A stretch of DNA of 64,000 nt, taken from Okapia johnstoni (Eukaryota > Chordata > Mammalia > Artiodactyla > Giraffidae). The position numbers and the translations under genes were made by a program. The notes beneath the pieces were generated by a model. It was given only the letters and a program-made list of their open reading frames with translations, had not been told where the DNA came from and ran no database searches. Location: the NCBI GenBank assembly GCA_024291935.2, contig CM044310.1, positions 116,384,213 through 116,448,212 on the forward strand. Reading direction: 5' to 3'. Below, one piece after another: positions 38,001 through 50,000 of this stretch (the stretch's first letter is position 1; each line of letters opens with the position of its first letter).

Positions 38001-41000
38001 TTTGTCTGGAAGAGCCACATCTCCCCACCACCGGCACCTACCCAACCTGGGGAAGGAGGCCAGGGCTGCGGAGAATGACCCTGCCCCTTCCCTGCCCCAG
38101 GCCTGCCACGGCTGACCTGCTGAGCAGCTTGGAGGACTTGGAGCTCAGCAACCGCCGCCTGGCTGGGGAGAATGCCAAACTGCAGCGCAGCGTGGAGACA
38201 GCCGAGGAGGGGTCCGCACGCCTCAGGGAGGAGATCTCAGCCCTGCGTAAGCAGCTCCGCAGGTAGGCTGGGCCCCACGTCCACCCTCCTGCACCCTCCA
38301 CATCCCACCTGTCCACGGGCCCAGGTTCCCTCCCACTTTCTTGGTATTTGAGGTAGAAACTGGGTCTCTGTTGCCCACACTGTCTCTTTCCTTCCTTTTC
38401 TCTCCGGGTCTCTGTTCCCCCTCTCTCCGGGTCTCTGAGATTTCTCTGTTGCTCTGAGGGGGATCTACCTCTGTGACCTCTGTCTTCCTCTCTCTCATGT
38501 GGCCCACCTCCCTGCCCCCACTCAGTACCCAGCAGGCTCTGCAGTTTGCCAGGGGTGTGGATGAGGAGCTGGAGGACCTGAAGACCCTGGCCAAGAGCCT
38601 GGAGGAACAGAATCGCAGCCTTCTGGCCCAGGCCCGGCACACGGTGGGTTTCGGGCAGGGGGTACAAAGTTGTTCTCTTCTTCCCACTTTCTTGGAGTCT
38701 GAGCAGCAGAGCCTGACTACAGAATGGAAAAGGGAAAGGGTTCCTCAGTCCACTTCCGGTTCACCCCAGATTTTGAGTCGAATGCTTGCCATCCCTCTCA
38801 TGACAAAGGGGGACAGCAGGAGCCAGCAGGGCTCCTCAGACCCTATCCCCCAGCCCTGCTCCTCCATGACCCAACCTGAGTCATGTTCCCAGGGGTGGGA
38901 GAAGGGCAGCATGGGGTCAGAGGGGCCCAAAAAGAAGCCTTTGTTCTCTCTCTGGGCTCGGTCAGGAAAAGGAGCAGCAGCGTCTGGTGGCCGAGATGGA
39001 GACTCTGCAAGAAGAGGTGAGCTGAGGCCTAGCACCCCCTCCCACCCCTTCCCCGGTCCTCAGGATCTTCCTGCCCACTGCCACCCCAACCAAACACCCT
39101 TCAGTCTGGTGAGGGAGACCTCAGAATCACAGTAATATGTGAATGTCCCTGAAGGTCACGTGGCTACATGTGAGAACTGCTACAGTCGATAAGAGTGTGG
39201 GGCATGGGGCTGACTCCTGGTTTTGGTGAGGCTGCCGACATAAGCCTGGGCCAGTCCGCCTCTCTGTCTGCCTCAGTGTCCCCATCTGTGATAAAGGGCA
39301 AAATAATGGAATCTCCCTGGTTGGATTGTGTAAAATTTAAACAAAGGGGATTCTTGTAAAGCCCTAGGCACAAGGCAGGACACATGGGAAGAGCCCACTG
39401 GAAGTTAGCTGTTATTGTTCATGTATTAGTATTTTTCTATCATGGGAAGAAAACAGGCCTTACAGTCAGCCCTGGTTCAAATTCCATCCCTGCCACTTGC
39501 ATAATAGACAACCTGTAGGCCAGTGACCTCCCCTCCCCAAGCCATAGGTTTATTCTGTAAGAACAGGGGAGAAGGGTATCTGTTCATTAAGATTGTTGTG
39601 GGAATTAAATGGCCGCTCTTATCCCAGAGCCTAGCACATAACATGAACAGGCCCAGTCCAGCCTCAGATCTGATTCAAGCCTCATTCTATCCAAGACAGA
39701 AAACATGATCTTAGTTAATTCTGGGTCCACTTAGTCCTTTTAGGGGGAAATAAACCCCACACACAAAGTAGCATCTAAGCTGCTGGAAACCCACACAGCA
39801 TCTCAGTGCTCCTCACTCAATGTCTGTTCTCTCTGCTGGTCACAAGACTGATGCTCTTTGTCCCATCTGGTCTGCAGCCTTAGTCACCACTGCGCGCTGG
39901 CATCCACTGGGAAGCTGACATTGTCTTCTGGTCTCTAGGTGTACCGTCCTCACTGCGAGTGATAGTGGTGGCCCTCGTTTGGATCCCACGACCCGTGAAT
40001 ACCACTGGGGGTTCTCCACACCCTTGTAGGGGCACAGAGGAGTTTTAATTGCTATCCTGTGACTTTGTGGCTTCAGGGGCCTCACTGGGCCTTCTAGGCT
40101 TTAACTCCTCACACCACCACCTCTATTTTGTTACTCACATACATTGCTGGTTCACAGACTGAGCTAGGAAACACCTCTCTCAGATTCTTAGATGTCCCAG
40201 AGGTTCTGTGGTTCAACTATATCCATCCTCCTCTCCAGCCCTCTAACCCGTTGTTTGGGGCTGGCCTCTGTTTTTCTCTTCTTTGACTCTCCTGAACTCC
40301 TCCCCAAGCCCTAAGAATCTCTGCCCAGTCCAAACAGTAATACTCATTCTGTCTGGTTCCCTAAAATCTCTTTGTCCTATGTTTGTAGTATGGCTATTAC
40401 ATTCAAACCAAAAAATATTCCACTATTGTTCCCTGGCTCTTTCACGAAAATTCTGTTAGGGCAGTGAGAATCTTGCTGCAGGACGACTGCCATGGTGTGA
40501 AGCATGGGCTGCAGGCAGGATGTGACCGTTCCTTCCAGAATGTTTCCTTTTAAGAATAAGGAGAGGGACTCCCCTGGCAGTCCAGTGGTTAAGACTCTGC
40601 ACTTCTAATGCAGGGGACACGGTTTCAGTCCCTGGTCGGGAAACTAAAATCCCACACAAAACTTAAAAATTAAAAAAAAATTAAAGAACAAGGAGAAACT
40701 TTCCCTGAAGCCCCGTGACGGGACTTCCCTCTTATATCTCACTGGCCAAGAAGACATTAAATGATTATAGCCAAACCACTCCCTGGCATGGGTAACACAG
40801 CCACTGATGGGTCTGGACTACTTTCAGCTCTAGGGAGGAAAATGCCAAAGAAATGGCAGCTTAAATATGAAGAACATTAATTGACAAGAGGTTTTGAAGG
40901 TTCTGGGCTAGTCTGGCAGCTCTTTGGCTTGTTTGTCTGCCCGTGGCCTCAGGATCCCAGATGGCTGCAACAGCTCCAGATGTCATGTTCTCACTCAAAG

Positions 41001-44000
41001 CAGGACAAAGAGGGACAAATGCTTCTCTTGTGGCTCTCTCTTTTCATCAGAAGGAAAAGTTTTTCCCGAAGCACCCCCATTCCACCCCTGCAGCAACAAA
41101 CTTCTCTTACATCTCACTGGATCACACGACAAGAGAGGCTGGGATAATATCTGACCTTCCTCGGCCTCTGCAGTGGGAGGCAAGTGAATAAGAGGCGGTG
41201 AGAATGGCCACTGGGTTAGCTGACCAGCCGGGTGTCCGGAATCTGCCAAGATTTCCATCTTGATTCACCTCTAAGCCTGGGGCTGGGACCCCCCTCCCCC
41301 ACCCCCATGGAGAGTAGACCCCCAAGGAAAGCAGGGCAAATGGCAGGCAGCGGTGGTCTCTCCTTCCAGCCCAGAAGGCCTGCTGCCAGATCAAGTGCTC
41401 TGAGTAACGCCTGGGACATCCTAGGCGCTCGATAAATCAGCTATTCTTGGTTCCCTCCCTCTACCTTTCCCCTCTGAGCAGCTGCCTACAGAGCATCTAT
41501 AGATCGAGTTCTCAAGTTACAGCAGAATAATGCTGGAGTAAGGGACACTCAGACACTCAGCTTTCCTACAGACCCCGCAGAGCGGGCGGGGCTCAGGTTA
41601 CTGCAGAAGAAGGCCGGAGCGGCTGAGTAACCAGGTTCCCTGCCGAGCAGCCCAGGATCCAGCCTGCAAATCCCAGCCAGATGGACAGATGTTGACACAG
41701 CATTCCTGGCCCCGTCCTTCCTCCGCCCTTCACCTGGCAGCCCAGGCCCGCTGAGACACAGGGAGGAAGGGCAGCTGATGGAGGACTAGGAGCTGAGCTG
41801 GGTTGGAGTGAGGGAGGAGCTGGCCTTGATTTCCCCAGGGGCACCAGGAGGAGGGGTGTGGCCAAGGGAAGCTGAGTGCCTCTGTGCTTCGAAATGCTTT
41901 CCCCATATTGAAACTCAGTGCAGGGCTTCCCCCGAGGTCCAGTGCAGGTCCAATGCTAGGGACACCGGTTCGATTCGTGGTCTGGGAAGATTCCACATGT
42001 TTCCAGGCAACTAAGCCCCTGCACCACAATGACTGAGCCCACACTCGAGAGCCTGCGAGCCGCAACTACCAAGCCCACGTACTGCAGCCACTGAGACCTG
42101 CACACCTGGAGCCTCTGCTCCACAGCAAGAGAAGCCACTGCACTGAGAGAGCCACACACCGCAACTAGAGAGGAGGTCCTGCTCACGGCAGCTCAACAAA
42201 GCTGGCATGCAGCAATGAAGACCCACTACAGCCAAAAAACCAAAAAATATTTTTAAAAAAGGAAAGAAACTCAGTGCAGCTTGCTAGGTTTTTGGTGCCT
42301 GGAACTTCTAGGCTAGAACTTGGTCCATTTTATTCTCGGGTCGCATTTTTTGGCTGGCGTGAGCTGCCCTCTCTTGGCCCACTTGTTTTCCCAGATAACT
42401 GTCCTCTCCCTTGGGGACTCAGCCTCAGCACAGCCTCCTTGAAAAGCCCCCAGAGGGTTTTTGCAGGGAGGTTGTGGGCCTCCACAAGGTCCAGGCCCTA
42501 GCCCTCATCAGAGTCTTACCTCAGGCATTATTATCATATGCCTCTGTGTTGGTCTCCACCTCCAATGATGAGCAACTTGAGATGAGGGATGAAGCTGGTT
42601 CCGCACTCTCACCCAAGCTCCAGAGGAGAGTGAGAGCTAAAAGTGCAGGATTTGGAATCAGACTTGAGTTTTGATCTTACTCTCCATGTGAACTTGGTCA
42701 AGTTTCTTAGCCCCTACACTCCTTCTTAATTGGGGATGATGACAGTGTAAACATGAAGAGTTGGGACAGCCACACTTTACATTCTCCCTGAAAGGCACAT
42801 ATGATACAGATGTGCCATTGTTGTTGGCGTTGTTCCTGTTGTTCCATTGTTGAACGATGTTGACCATCGTTCAATTGCCAAGTTGTGTCCGACTGTTTGT
42901 GACTCCATTTACTGCATCACTGCAGGCTCCTCTGTCCTCCAATATTTCCCAGACTTTGTTTAGATTCGTATGCATTGAGTCGATGATGCTGTCTAACCAT
43001 CTCATCCTCTGCTCCTGCTTCTCATTTTGCCTTCAATCTTTCCAAGCATCAGGGCCTATTCCAGTGAGTGGGCTCTTAGCATCAAATGGCCAAAGTATTG
43101 GAGGTTCAGCTTCAGCACCATTCCTTCCAATTAATATTCAGGGTTGATTTCCTTCAGAATTGACTGGTTTGGTCTCCTCGCAGTCCAAGGAATTCTCGAG
43201 ACGTCTCCAGCACCACAACTCGAAAGCATAGATTCTTCAGCGCTCAGCCTTCTTTATGGTCCAACTCTTACATCCGTACATGACTACTAGAGAAACCATA
43301 GCTTTGACTATCATGCAGATAGCAGAGTAGCACCCATGAAATCTTCCTGCCAAAATATTGAACAAAAATCTGTACGAGGCCCTGGATCTAGCCATCAGTT
43401 TATAGAAAATAATGACGCGGGAGGAACATGGAAAACGTCCTGCACAGGAAACAAGAACGCAGTAAGCCAATTCGAAAGGAAAAATAACCTGGTTTCTTCC
43501 ACAAATGAAGGGCCTGGAGAAGTGCCCAGATGGGGAAGGTGGGGGAATCACTGCCAGGTGAAATGAGACATTTCAACCAAAAGCCATGGTGAACCTTTGT
43601 TTGGATCCTCATTCAAACAAACTAAATGTGAAAAAAACATTTGTGAGACAGCCAAAACCAAAAAGGAGCACTGGGTGTGCGATGATACGAAGGAATTATT
43701 ACTAACTTTGTTAAGAGTGATTGTTGCAATGTGGTTTTACTGAAGGAAAAGGCTTCAAGAAGCAAATACAAATGCTGGAGTAATTACAGGTGAAGTAATA
43801 AGCCTGGGATTTGCTTTAAAATGATCTGGTTAAAGCAAACTCTTGGTGAATAGAGAAGAAACAAACAGGAAAAATGTATGTAATTACTGAAATTCGGTGA
43901 CAAATAATGGGGGTTCATAATTTTTTTTTTGGCTGAGTTGAGCGGCTTGTGGGCTCTTAGTTCCCTAACCAGGGATTAAACCCCAGGCCTTTGCAGTGAA

Positions 44001-47000
44001 AGTGCAGTCTTAACCACTGGACTACTGGGGAGTTTCCAGGTTCATCATACTATTAGCTTTGCTTTTGTATGTTAAAAATTCGTAATACCAAGTTTTAGAA
44101 ATATCTTTTTAATGTAACACCAAATTTTGGTATATGCCAGGCATTGTTCTAAATGTGTTTGTGTTCATTAACATATATTAAACCTGTATTAGCATGAATT
44201 CCCACCTATATGACCTGGGCAAAGTTGCTCAGTCTTTTCTGTGAGTCAGTTATTTTTATCTTTATTTTATTTTATCTGTTTTGGCCACACCTCGCAGCTT
44301 GCAGGATCTCAGTTCCTGTACCAGGGACTGAACCCAGGCCACCGAAGTGAAAGCACTAAATCCTAACCACTAGACCACCAGGGAACTCCCATCTTTATCT
44401 TTAAAAGAGGGCACAGAAATAAGTTAACACTGGCAAGGTGCTCCGTAAATGTTAGCAATAATTATTAGTTCATTTAATCCTCACAGCCACCCCATGCATC
44501 TTATCATATCTCCATTTTTGCTGCTGTTTTTATTTTTTCATCTGCAAATCAGAGCTGAGATCCTATAGGATGGTTGGAGGGATTACATGGGCTGAAACAT
44601 TAGGAAGTGCTGAGCACAGGGAATAGGGGAACAGATAGAGGAAGAGATAGTTAGGGAGTTTGGGATGGACATGTCCACACTGCTATATTTTAAATGGATA
44701 ACCAACAAGGATCTACTGTATAGCACATGGGACTCTGCTCAGTGTTATGTGGCAGCCTGGATAGGAGTGGAGTTTGGGAGAGAATGGATACATGATTATG
44801 GCTGTTCACCTTCACTGTTCACCTGAAACTGTCCCAACGTTGTTAATCGGCTATACCCCAATACAAAATAAGTGAAAAAAAAAAAAAAAAGTCTTAGAAA
44901 GGCTGCCACTGAAGGATGGTTAAAGCCTCATCTAAAAGGCTCAGGAAAAAAAAAAAAGTGCCGAGCATGACGCCTGATGCACATCAGGTGCTCAGCACAT
45001 GTCATCTCTGAATATTAACATGGCCATTTGCTGAAGTGAACGTGACCAGGGACCCTTCTTCCAGAACGGGAAGCTCCTGGCCGAGCGGGATGGAATGAAG
45101 AGGAGGAGTGAGGAGCTGACCTTGGAGAAGGACATCTTGAAGGTGCTGTCCCTCCCTAGTGCCTTGACAGTTTCCTGCCTTCCTGAGGCCCGTTTTTACC
45201 CTCACCAGTTTCAGCCTCTGTGGTCTGGTGAGATCAGGGACTTGACTCAAGCCCTCAGGTTCCCAGGGCCAGTGGGCAGCTCACTGAAGTCCCCCTTGGT
45301 GTAGCTGACATCCGGATATGTGAAGGGAGGTTGAGGAGAGGAGCTCCAGAGAGCGGGATAGGCTGGGGAGGGCAGGCCAGACAGATGGACGGGCTCCTTC
45401 CTCGGCAGCGGCAGCTCTACGAGTGTGAACACCTCATCTGCCAGCGAGACGCCATCCTCTCCGAGGTGAGTGGGCTGGAGGAAACTGTGCCTTTAATGTG
45501 TCTCCTGCCCCGAATCTACAAAGGAAAGTCCTCCTTGGCTCTAGGGCTTCCCAGGTGGCACTAATGGTAAAGATCCCGCCTCCCAATACAGGAGACATAA
45601 GAGACGTGGGTTCAATCCCTGGGTTGGGAAGATCCTGTAGAGGAGAGCATGGCAACTCACTCCAGTATTCCTGCCTGGAGAATCCCATGGACAGAGGAGC
45701 CTGGCGGGCTACAGTCCACACGACTGAAGTGACTTAGCCGTGCGTGCATACTAGGCTCTAATCCTTGGAGACTCAGCCCAGAGAGGTCAGAGGGTTTCCA
45801 GAGAAGCTGATGCTCTCTTCAGGTCTCGCTCTTCCCCCCAAGCCCATCCCACCCATCCCGTCCCCGTTCCCCCAGACCTGACCTCAGGGTCTTTGGTGGG
45901 TTGAGCGCAGCCTCAGTCAGCTTTGGGCTTTCCCAGCGCACTCGCCACACGGAGAGCCTGACCAAGACCTTGGAGGAGTACAGAGCCACAACCCAGGTAA
46001 CCCCCTGGCCCGTCCACACTCTCCCCACTTCTCTTTTGCCATCTCTGGGACGTCCTGCCTCCTCCTGTGTCTGATGATCTTTTTCCGAGTCTCCACCTCT
46101 TGTTTGTACCATCACTGCTGTTTGTGTGTGTCTCTATCCCTCGCTGTCTCTCTCTGCATTTTCCCTTTTCCTCTGTCCTCCTCTCTCTCTGTATTTCCAC
46201 CTCCCATCCACTCTCATTCTCTCTGGGTGATTTCTCGCAGCATCTCCCCTGCTCCTGTTTCTGTATCTCTGCCCGGCTGGGTTTGGTCTAGGCCTCTCTC
46301 TGGGTCAGTTCATCTGTCTCCTGGGGTGACTCCTCTCTCTGTACCTTGTCTTCAGAGTCTCTTGCACCCCATCTGTGTGTGTGTGAATCTGTTTCTGTCT
46401 GTGTCTCTCGTTTTCCCATGTGTTTCCATCTCTGCCTGCCTTTTCTTAGTTTTCCTGACCGATAGGTTATGTTCTGGGTTCCTGTTGCTCTTTACCTCTC
46501 TTTGGCTTCCTAAGTTTCTGCTGCTGTTTCTTCCCCTTCTCTCTTTGGCAATATGTGTCTGGAGGATCCCAGAGAAGTCAAAGGAGTGGACCTGACCTTG
46601 GAAGAGGAGCCCAGACATGGGTCTGGGGAAAGGCAGAGCCAGGGGTCCCTCACACCTTCCTTTGCAGGAACTGAGGCTGGAAATCTCCCATCTGGAGGAG
46701 CAGCTGAGTCAGACCCAGGAGGGGCTGGATGAGTGAGTAGAATGAGGGGGATGGAGGAAGCAGGAGGGGAGCCCAAGGACAGGGAGCCCCCACCATGGCC
46801 TCCATCCCCAAGGTGGGCAGGGCAGTAGCCTCAGCATAGGCTGCCTGACAGGTGGTTGGGGCATGGAGGCAGCCTTCCCCCTCCTGACTGTGTGGCCAGG
46901 CTATCCGAAGGGGCCCAGGTGAGGAGAGCGGACTGTACCAACCTACTGCCGCCATCGCTGGGTGTGGAGATCCAGGCCATTCAGCAGGTGGGCCTGACAC

Positions 47001-50000
47001 CCCCAGAACACCCTAAGCCACCACCAGCGGCAACTCTGACCCCGCCCTGACTCTTACCCACCTCAGTTCTCCCAAGACCACCTCATCCTTAACCTCATCC
47101 CTACCCTAGTCCTTGGTCCGGGCACCAAACCCTTCCCAGGTGCTGCCCCACTGACCCCCAAGCCCACCTCATATCAGCTCCCTCCCGCCCCCCCATCCTC
47201 ATGCCTCAGCCCATCTCCATCCCACCCCTGACCTTCTGCCTTCACCGGACTCTCCCTGGCCTCAGAAACAAGAGGAGACAGCCGTAGATCTCTCCAGCCC
47301 TCTGTGTGGAGTGTGGCCGGGGGAGGAGGTGGTCAGCGAGACGGATGAGGAAGATGAGCTTCCTCCTGAAACCCCAGCTGGGGGACAGGTGAGCACGGGA
47401 GGGCCCTGAGACTGCTGGGTCCAGGGGCTGGGGGAGGGGCCCAGGACGCCTTCACTATTCCGCATCCCATAGGCAGGTGTTGACTGAGGGCCTGCTGGGT
47501 GCTGGCCTCAGAGCCCCTGGCCAGACAGAATACTACCCCTGCCCTCCAGGGACTGGCCTGCTGATGTGGAAGTGAGCCAAGCAAACATGCAAATTGCACG
47601 TAGGTGATGGTTGTTTCAAAAATACTGTCGGAATCACCTTATTTAAAATGTTACTACAGTGGGAAGGGAGGAAGTGAATTGTTCTTCCTGAAACCATGTA
47701 AGTACTTTAAGCATTTACCTTTTGAATACAAGTCACCTTTAAGAAAACACTTAACAAGCCCACTATGTAATTCTGAATCCAACAATAGCCATCATTTTAT
47801 GACTTCTGTAGTTACCTGAACAATATTTCAAACCTCGTTTGAAACAAAGAAGACAACTCATCTTCAATGTTCACAGTTGAAAAGTGAGATTTGTAATCTG
47901 TTAGTGCCAAGAGAATTTTTTTTAAAGAAAATATTGCTAAAAGCTCTGTAAATAATGCTTTATTGTCTTGAAAATTATACTGCTTCCTAGCTGCTCACCA
48001 TCCTTGAAAGAGAAAGTTTCTCTGTTCACTTTTTCCGAGTTGAGAGAATCTTCTGTTGGATTTCTCGCTGCCCTCTCCCACTGTCTGTGCGGGGTGTAGG
48101 CGCCCTCATCCCTCACCCTGTTATTCTTGGGAAACTGAGGCTCAGAGATCACACAGCTTGTGGGGGGCACAGCTGCGTCCCTCAGGGGAAGTATACATTT
48201 TAAAAATTATATTAAATGTTGGCTGTGCTGGGCTTCATTGCCGCGAGGGCTTTTCTCTAGTTGAGGCAAGCAGGGGGGCTGCTCCCGAGTTGCTCTGCAC
48301 GGGCTTCTCGTTGCAGTGGTTTCTCTTGTCATGGAGCATGGGTTCTAGGGCAAGAAGGCTTCAATGGTTGCAGCATTCAGGCTCTGGAGCACAGGCCCAG
48401 TAGTTATGGCACACGGGTTTAGTTGCTCCTCCGTATGTGGGATCTTCCCGGATCAGGGATCAAACCCGTGTTTCCTGCAATGACAGGCAGTCTTTACTGC
48501 TGAGCCACCAGGGAAGCCGCGCAAGTGTACATTAGAGCTTCTGCTGAGAGTTCTCAGATGCCTCCTGGAGGGGAAGACTGACCCAGGCCTCTGTGTACTG
48601 CCTGCACTGGGTCCTGGGGACCTCTTGGGGCTCTGGATCTGATAGAGAGATCATGAATGGGCCATCCCAATGCAGGATGATCTGTGTGCTAGGGGGTTAG
48701 GGGGTGGGCCCTGGGAAAGCCTAGAGAAGGGAGTGCCTGTGTGGAGTAGGAGATATCACAGGCAAACTGACGCTTGAGTTTATTTTGAAGAAAAAAGAGG
48801 GAACTTAAGTGGTGTGAGAAAGGAGAGGTCTTCCAGGCAGTGGGAACAGTATGTGATGAGGACATGGGAGCATGAAACCACATAACACGTTTGGCGAGTA
48901 GAGGGCAGTTGGGGGTGACTAGCCAGTGAGGTAAGGCCGGATCATGAAAGGAATTTCCTGCCAGTGAGGCCGAGAGGCTGTGCTTTTCTCCACAAGAGGG
49001 CTGTGCATGGTGAGGGGCAGGTCACCTCTGGATGTACTGCACAGAAAGATTCCTTTGGGGCCACAGGGGAGGCTGGGAGGCCAGGGAGGAGGCTGCTGCA
49101 GTGGTCCAGAGTTAGAGGATGAAGCTGGAGCCAGGCCAGGGCCTTGGAATGGAGAAAAAGGGACAGGCAGAGAGAATTAGGCAGGGGAGACAGAGCTGCC
49201 AACTTACCAATAGGGGGCTGAGGGCTCTGGGTTCTGGAAAAGGGGGTAGACAGAAAGACGCTGAACTTACCTTGTGACCCCCTAAAGTGAGCACCCTGAG
49301 GGATGGGGGCTGCTGCCCCGAGGGCATTGGGTGCACAAGGGTGGAGCTCAGTGATGCATTTAGAAAAGTGTTGAGTTGGTGATAGGGGCCACAGGCAAGG
49401 CTGGATGTCTCCAGAGAAAACAGAGGAAGACCTGGGTGCCCATGACTGGGAACCTGGGAGGAGAAGGGGGTTGGAAGGGAAATGCAGAGCCTCTTTGGGG
49501 CCCAGACAGCTGTGAGAGGCTTGTGGGAGTGTGAGAGGTTCGGGGGGACCTGAACTCTTGGTCCCAAAGGAAAAAGGGGGTCCCAAAGGAAAATCTTGGT
49601 CCGGTTTCAGGCTTCTGCCCCTGGAGGGATGGTAGAGCCCCCCCAGGAGGAGCCCAGGAGAAGGGCAGGTTTTAGAAGCCCGGGATACGTAAGCTTTTCT
49701 TTCCCACAGAGAAACTTCCAGGGAGAGTCAGCGCACCCTCAGGAAGGAAGGGAGGAGCAATCCATGTGGTAAGGAGATTAGCCCTCCCTGAGCCATCCCT
49801 CTGGCCCTGGGGTGACTCTGAGATGGCTGGAGTACAGGCCTGGAAGAGCCTCGAGGGAGGCTTACGCAGAGGCGTGACCTCTGGGCCCCTTGCAGAGGCG
49901 ACCCTGGGCCTGTGGTCCAGAATGAATTAGACCAGCCTTACCCCCAGACCCTGATAGTTCCAGGACATCTAGCCCCTGACCCCGCCTTGGGGGAAGACTT

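Larger units (their letters stand above)
39017..45064 (+). other. KASH5 6-kb repeat-filled intron
   Basis: Longest intron in the window. It contains MIR copies (about 39215-39420, 42640-42740), CHR SINEs (40560-40685, 41925-42260, 43918-44038, 44255-44391), a BovB piece (42855-43330), an unassigned old repeat (43340-43915) and an L1 end (44655-44892). The stretches at 39.4-40.5 and 40.7-41.9 kb show nothing recognisable. Confidence 0.6.

Noticed and set aside
37619..38266. A 215-codon open frame as a stand-alone gene
   Set aside because: It is KASH5 exons 37785-37851 and 38101-38262 joined by the stop-free intron; the first part is intronic.
43237..43551. A minus-strand frame with reverse-transcriptase similarity as an active element
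   Set aside because: It is a short, degraded BovB 3' piece; the upstream part of the frame is unrelated sequence.
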